DNA from: Verrucomicrobiaceae bacterium
GTDB taxonomy: Bacteria; Verrucomicrobiota; Verrucomicrobiia; Verrucomicrobiales; Verrucomicrobiaceae
NCBI GenBank assembly: GCA_027486585.1
Contig: JAIXOU010000119.1
Coordinates: forward strand, 101,639 to 165,638
Reading direction: 5' to 3'
DNA: 64,000 nucleotides
The notes beneath the pieces were generated by a model, which had not been told where the DNA came from, made no database searches, and saw only the letters and a list, made by a program, of their open reading frames with translations. Positions within the stretch are counted from its first letter, which is position 1. Each line of letters opens with the position of its first letter. The position numbers and the translations under genes are program-made. Shown one piece after another: positions 61,986-64,000 of the stretch.

Positions 61986-63803
61986 CTACTGCGTCATTTG
62001 CGGTCGCTCCCAGTCTTTGAAGTTCCTTTTGGCATCGCGGGCTTCGTCGGTCTTTTCGGGTTTCTCGACGCGCACGGCGGGATCGTTGGGATCGAAGATC
62101 GGCCAGGTGTCGGTGCGGAAGGGTGAGGCGGGCAGGCCTTCCTTGTTGTAGAGCAAATTGCGCTGGGAAGGATTCATCGCCCAAGCGTAGCGGACGGCCA
62201 CGGGAGTCGGCACTTCTTTGGATGAAACGATGACCTTGTTTCCCGCGATCTCGGCATCGGCCCAATGCCATTGCTTGTCCGCTCCGGCGATGGCGAAGGC
62301 ATCCAGCTTGCCTAGCTTAGCGGGCATCATGCCGCTGCCGATGCTGTCGAACTCAAGGGCGATTTTGCTGCCTTCGATCTTCTGGCTGAGATAGCGCGGG
62401 CCGCAGGGGACGATGTCTTGGCCATAGACTTCCTTGAGCGCGAGATAGGCGTGGCGGATGCCGATGGGCTTCTTGTTTTGCGGATGCAGGGCAACGGGGT
62501 CGCCGCAGTCAATGCCGACCGCCATGCCGGTATGAGGCATCTCCATGCTGACGAGTCGCATGGATTCGCGGTTGACCGGCCATGTGGCCTCCACACCCTC
62601 GACAGGCTGCGTCTGCGGCGGCTCCCAACTGGGCAACTGTGTGAAGAAAAACGGAAAGTCTTTCGACACGTTGCCGCCGGAGAGTTCATGCCATGAGGAG
62701 CGGTAGTAGCTGATGAGTCGCTTCAGTTGTTCACCGTAGGCGACGGCTTGCGGCACGGTCTTGGAGTTGCGCTCGCCCTGATACCAGATGGCACCTTTGA
62801 TTCCATAAGGCCGGATGGGATAGATCATGCCGTTGAAGATGTTGGCCGGATACTGATTCCCCAAGTCGGCGGGTTTGGTGATGGAGGGAGGTTGCAGCGC
62901 TCTCGCCCGGTTTTTCATGGTCTCGCCCGCGGCGACCTTAGAAGTGTAATCAGCGAGTTCGCTCTGGAATGCGGCGAGCGACTTCTCACGGCTCTCGCCC
63001 TTGCCATCCAGTTGCCGCTGCGCGCTTCGATCCATGTCGGCCTTTTGCTCCTTCGACTGCGCCATGTCCTGCTGCACGTCCCACGGCATCCACCCTTCAA
63101 TCGGTGTGCCCGCGTAAGCCTCCTGAATGATGCCGATGGGAACATTGAGCGCGAGGTGAAGCTTCTTGCCAAAGTTATACGCCACGACCGAAGTCTCGGC
63201 GGCGGACTCCGGATTGCAGGGCTTCCATTGACCGAGGAGATCGCGCTTCTCCTTCAGCGGCTCATGCCAGTGCTCGCGAGCGGATTTGAAGATGCGGTAG
63301 TTCGGCAAGTTGACGTTCGCCTCCTGTTCCGCCTCCGCAGAATTGCCCGTGGACCAGCCCATGTTGGATTGTCCCGCGCAGAGCCACACTTCGCCAATAG
63401 CGACGTCCTTGATCTCGATCGTCTTCAAGCCGGTGATTTTCAGCGAATGCCCGGTCCCGAATGCAGGCGTATCCAACAGGACCTTCCACCCGCCGTCCGC
63501 ATCGGCTTGCGCCGATGTCGAGGAACCCCAGGAAGCCGTCACGGTGATTTGTTCCTTCGGGTTGGCCCATCCCCAGATGGTGTTTTTCATGTTTTGCTGC
63601 AAAATCATGTGGTTGCCAAAGAGGCTCGGCAGGCGAAGGCCCGTCTTGACCGGCACCGAGCTATCGGAGGTGGTGTTGCCTGTGGTCGCGGCCTCCGCAG
63701 CCTTGCGTCGGGCCTTTCGTTGGGCGGCTTTGTCATCCTCCGCCTTCGCGATGAAGAACGCAGGCAAGAGAAGGATCAGTGTGAGGGTGAATAGTCTTTT
63801 CAT
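61986..63803 (-). CDS. Sialate O-acetylesterase family protein with charged N-terminal element
   Basis: 605 residues. Signal peptide MKRLFTLTLILLLPAFFIAK, then a charged lysine/alanine-rich segment (DDKAAQRKARRKAAEAA) not normal in the family. LPSLFGNHMILQQNM and GEVWLCAGQSNMGWS (nucleophile serine) begin the SIAE fold; IQEAYAGTPIEGW, AIWYQGERNSKT and GDPVALHPQNKKPIG follow. It should remove acetyl groups from sugars outside the cytoplasm. The last ~43 residues (from RTDTWPIFDP) include an extended tail beyond the usual fold and are copied in the chimeric mini-gene at 59707. Confidence 0.88.
   Translation of the reverse strand: MKRLFTLTLILLLPAFFIAKAEDDKAAQRKARRKAAEAATTGNTTSDSSVPVKTGLRLPSLFGNHMILQQNMKNTIWGWANPKEQITVTASWGSSTSAQADADGGWKVLLDTPAFGTGHSLKITGLKTIEIKDVAIGEVWLCAGQSNMGWSTGNSAEAEQEANVNLPNYRIFKSAREHWHEPLKEKRDLLGQWKPCNPESAAETSVVAYNFGKKLHLALNVPIGIIQEAYAGTPIEGWMPWDVQQDMAQSKEQKADMDRSAQRQLDGKGESREKSLAAFQSELADYTSKVAAGETMKNRARALQPPSITKPADLGNQYPANIFNGMIYPIRPYGIKGAIWYQGERNSKTVPQAVAYGEQLKRLISYYRSSWHELSGGNVSKDFPFFFTQLPSWEPPQTQPVEGVEATWPVNRESMRLVSMEMPHTGMAVGIDCGDPVALHPQNKKPIGIRHAYLALKEVYGQDIVPCGPRYLSQKIEGSKIALEFDSIGSGMMPAKLGKLDAFAIAGADKQWHWADAEIAGNKVIVSSKEVPTPVAVRYAWAMNPSQRNLLYNKEGLPASPFRTDTWPIFDPNDPAVRVEKPEKTDEARDAKRNFKDWERPQMTQ
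61988..62119. repeat. 132-bp direct repeat, copy 2
   Basis: The source copy inside the 3' end of the acetylesterase gene; matches 59709-59840 at about 95% identity, same orientation, about 2.28 kb apart. Beyond the repeat the two sequences are unrelated. Confidence 0.88.
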
Positions 63804-63889
63804 GGTTTAATAAAAGGGATGGTCATCGAAGTAGGGGCCAGTGCGGGAAATGTCACAGCGGCGGGCGAAAAACGAAGTGAAGCACTTCA

Positions 63890-64000
63890 TCACCGCATCG
63901 TCTGCGGATCGGACACATCCACGACGACGCGGATCTGATTCACTCCGTGCGCAGTCGCCTGCCAGTCGAGCTTGAGCGTGCGGCGGTCCTGACTTAGCGA
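63890..64000 (-). CDS. C-terminal end of an unidentified protein, cut by the window edge
   Basis: The minus strand is open from the window edge to a TGA at 63890-63892 and reads 36 residues including LKLDWQATAHGVNQIRVVVD and a final DPQTMR. The beta-strand-like composition suggests the end of a secreted or beta-sandwich protein. The family cannot be named from this much. It would be the first gene of the minus-strand cluster seen here. Confidence 0.5.
   Translation of the reverse strand, partial: SLSQDRRTLKLDWQATAHGVNQIRVVVDVSDPQTMR

Overview
The window most likely comes from a Gram-negative member of the Planctomycetota-Verrucomicrobiota-Chlamydiota group, probably Verrucomicrobiota. Reasons: many secreted formylglycine sulfatases, a PVC-type dehydrogenase with HEAT repeats and a CxxCH cytochrome motif, YHYH-domain proteins, a giant protein with autotransporter-type beta-strand repeats, and lipid A acyltransferase and heptosyltransferase genes. 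The phylum is an inference from gene content; no rRNA is present.

Layout. (1) 1-15.2 kb, plus strand, is secreted catabolism: a sulfatase fused to a metallophosphoesterase, a YHYH/EF-hand/PEBP protein, a REP-associated transposase between two large palindromes, a sulfatase tail relic, an agarase-like glycosidase, then a second module of separate metallophosphoesterase, sulfatase (4-base overlap) and YHYH protein, and a PL5-like alginate lyase. (2) 15.2-25.3 kb is mixed: B12/radical SAM protein, sulfatase, BPL_N protein, TIM-barrel isomerase, pgk-tpiA with a clear terminator, a PQQ beta-propeller protein and an SGNH hydrolase. (3) 25.4-36.5 kb is mainly housekeeping: DnaQ-like exonuclease and dnaE, Lon-substrate-domain protein, isochorismate synthase, TlyA-type RNA methyltransferase, and an LpxL-heptosyltransferase fusion. 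(4) 36.7-64 kb, minus strand, is a second large secreted-enzyme region: GH16-SGNH fusion, beta-helix protein, two sialate O-acetylesterase family proteins, a 2214-residue PA14/heparinase-like/LamG/beta-strand-repeat protein, a 1438-residue SGNH-dehydrogenase-HEAT-cytochrome protein, three sulfatases, a serine hydrolase and an alpha/alpha-barrel-like protein.

How the genes work together. The two accessory regions look like loci for breaking down a sulfated, acetylated, uronic-acid-containing polysaccharide such as algal or mucin-like glycans. Sulfatases would remove sulfate, SGNH and acetylesterase proteins would remove acetyl groups, glycosidases and lyases would cut the backbone, and metallophosphoesterases would act on phosphate esters. 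The substrate is inferred. No TonB/SusCD-type importer, sulfatase-maturing enzyme or intact regulator is visible.

The accessory regions also hold many scars: a sulfatase 3' end beside the transposase, a mini-gene joining a sulfatase start to an acetylesterase end through a 132-bp direct repeat, three orphan signal-peptide-like leaders, and two truncated regulators joined head to head. These suggest that secreted-enzyme genes here are gained, lost and joined often. I found no tRNA, rRNA, CRISPR array or prophage.
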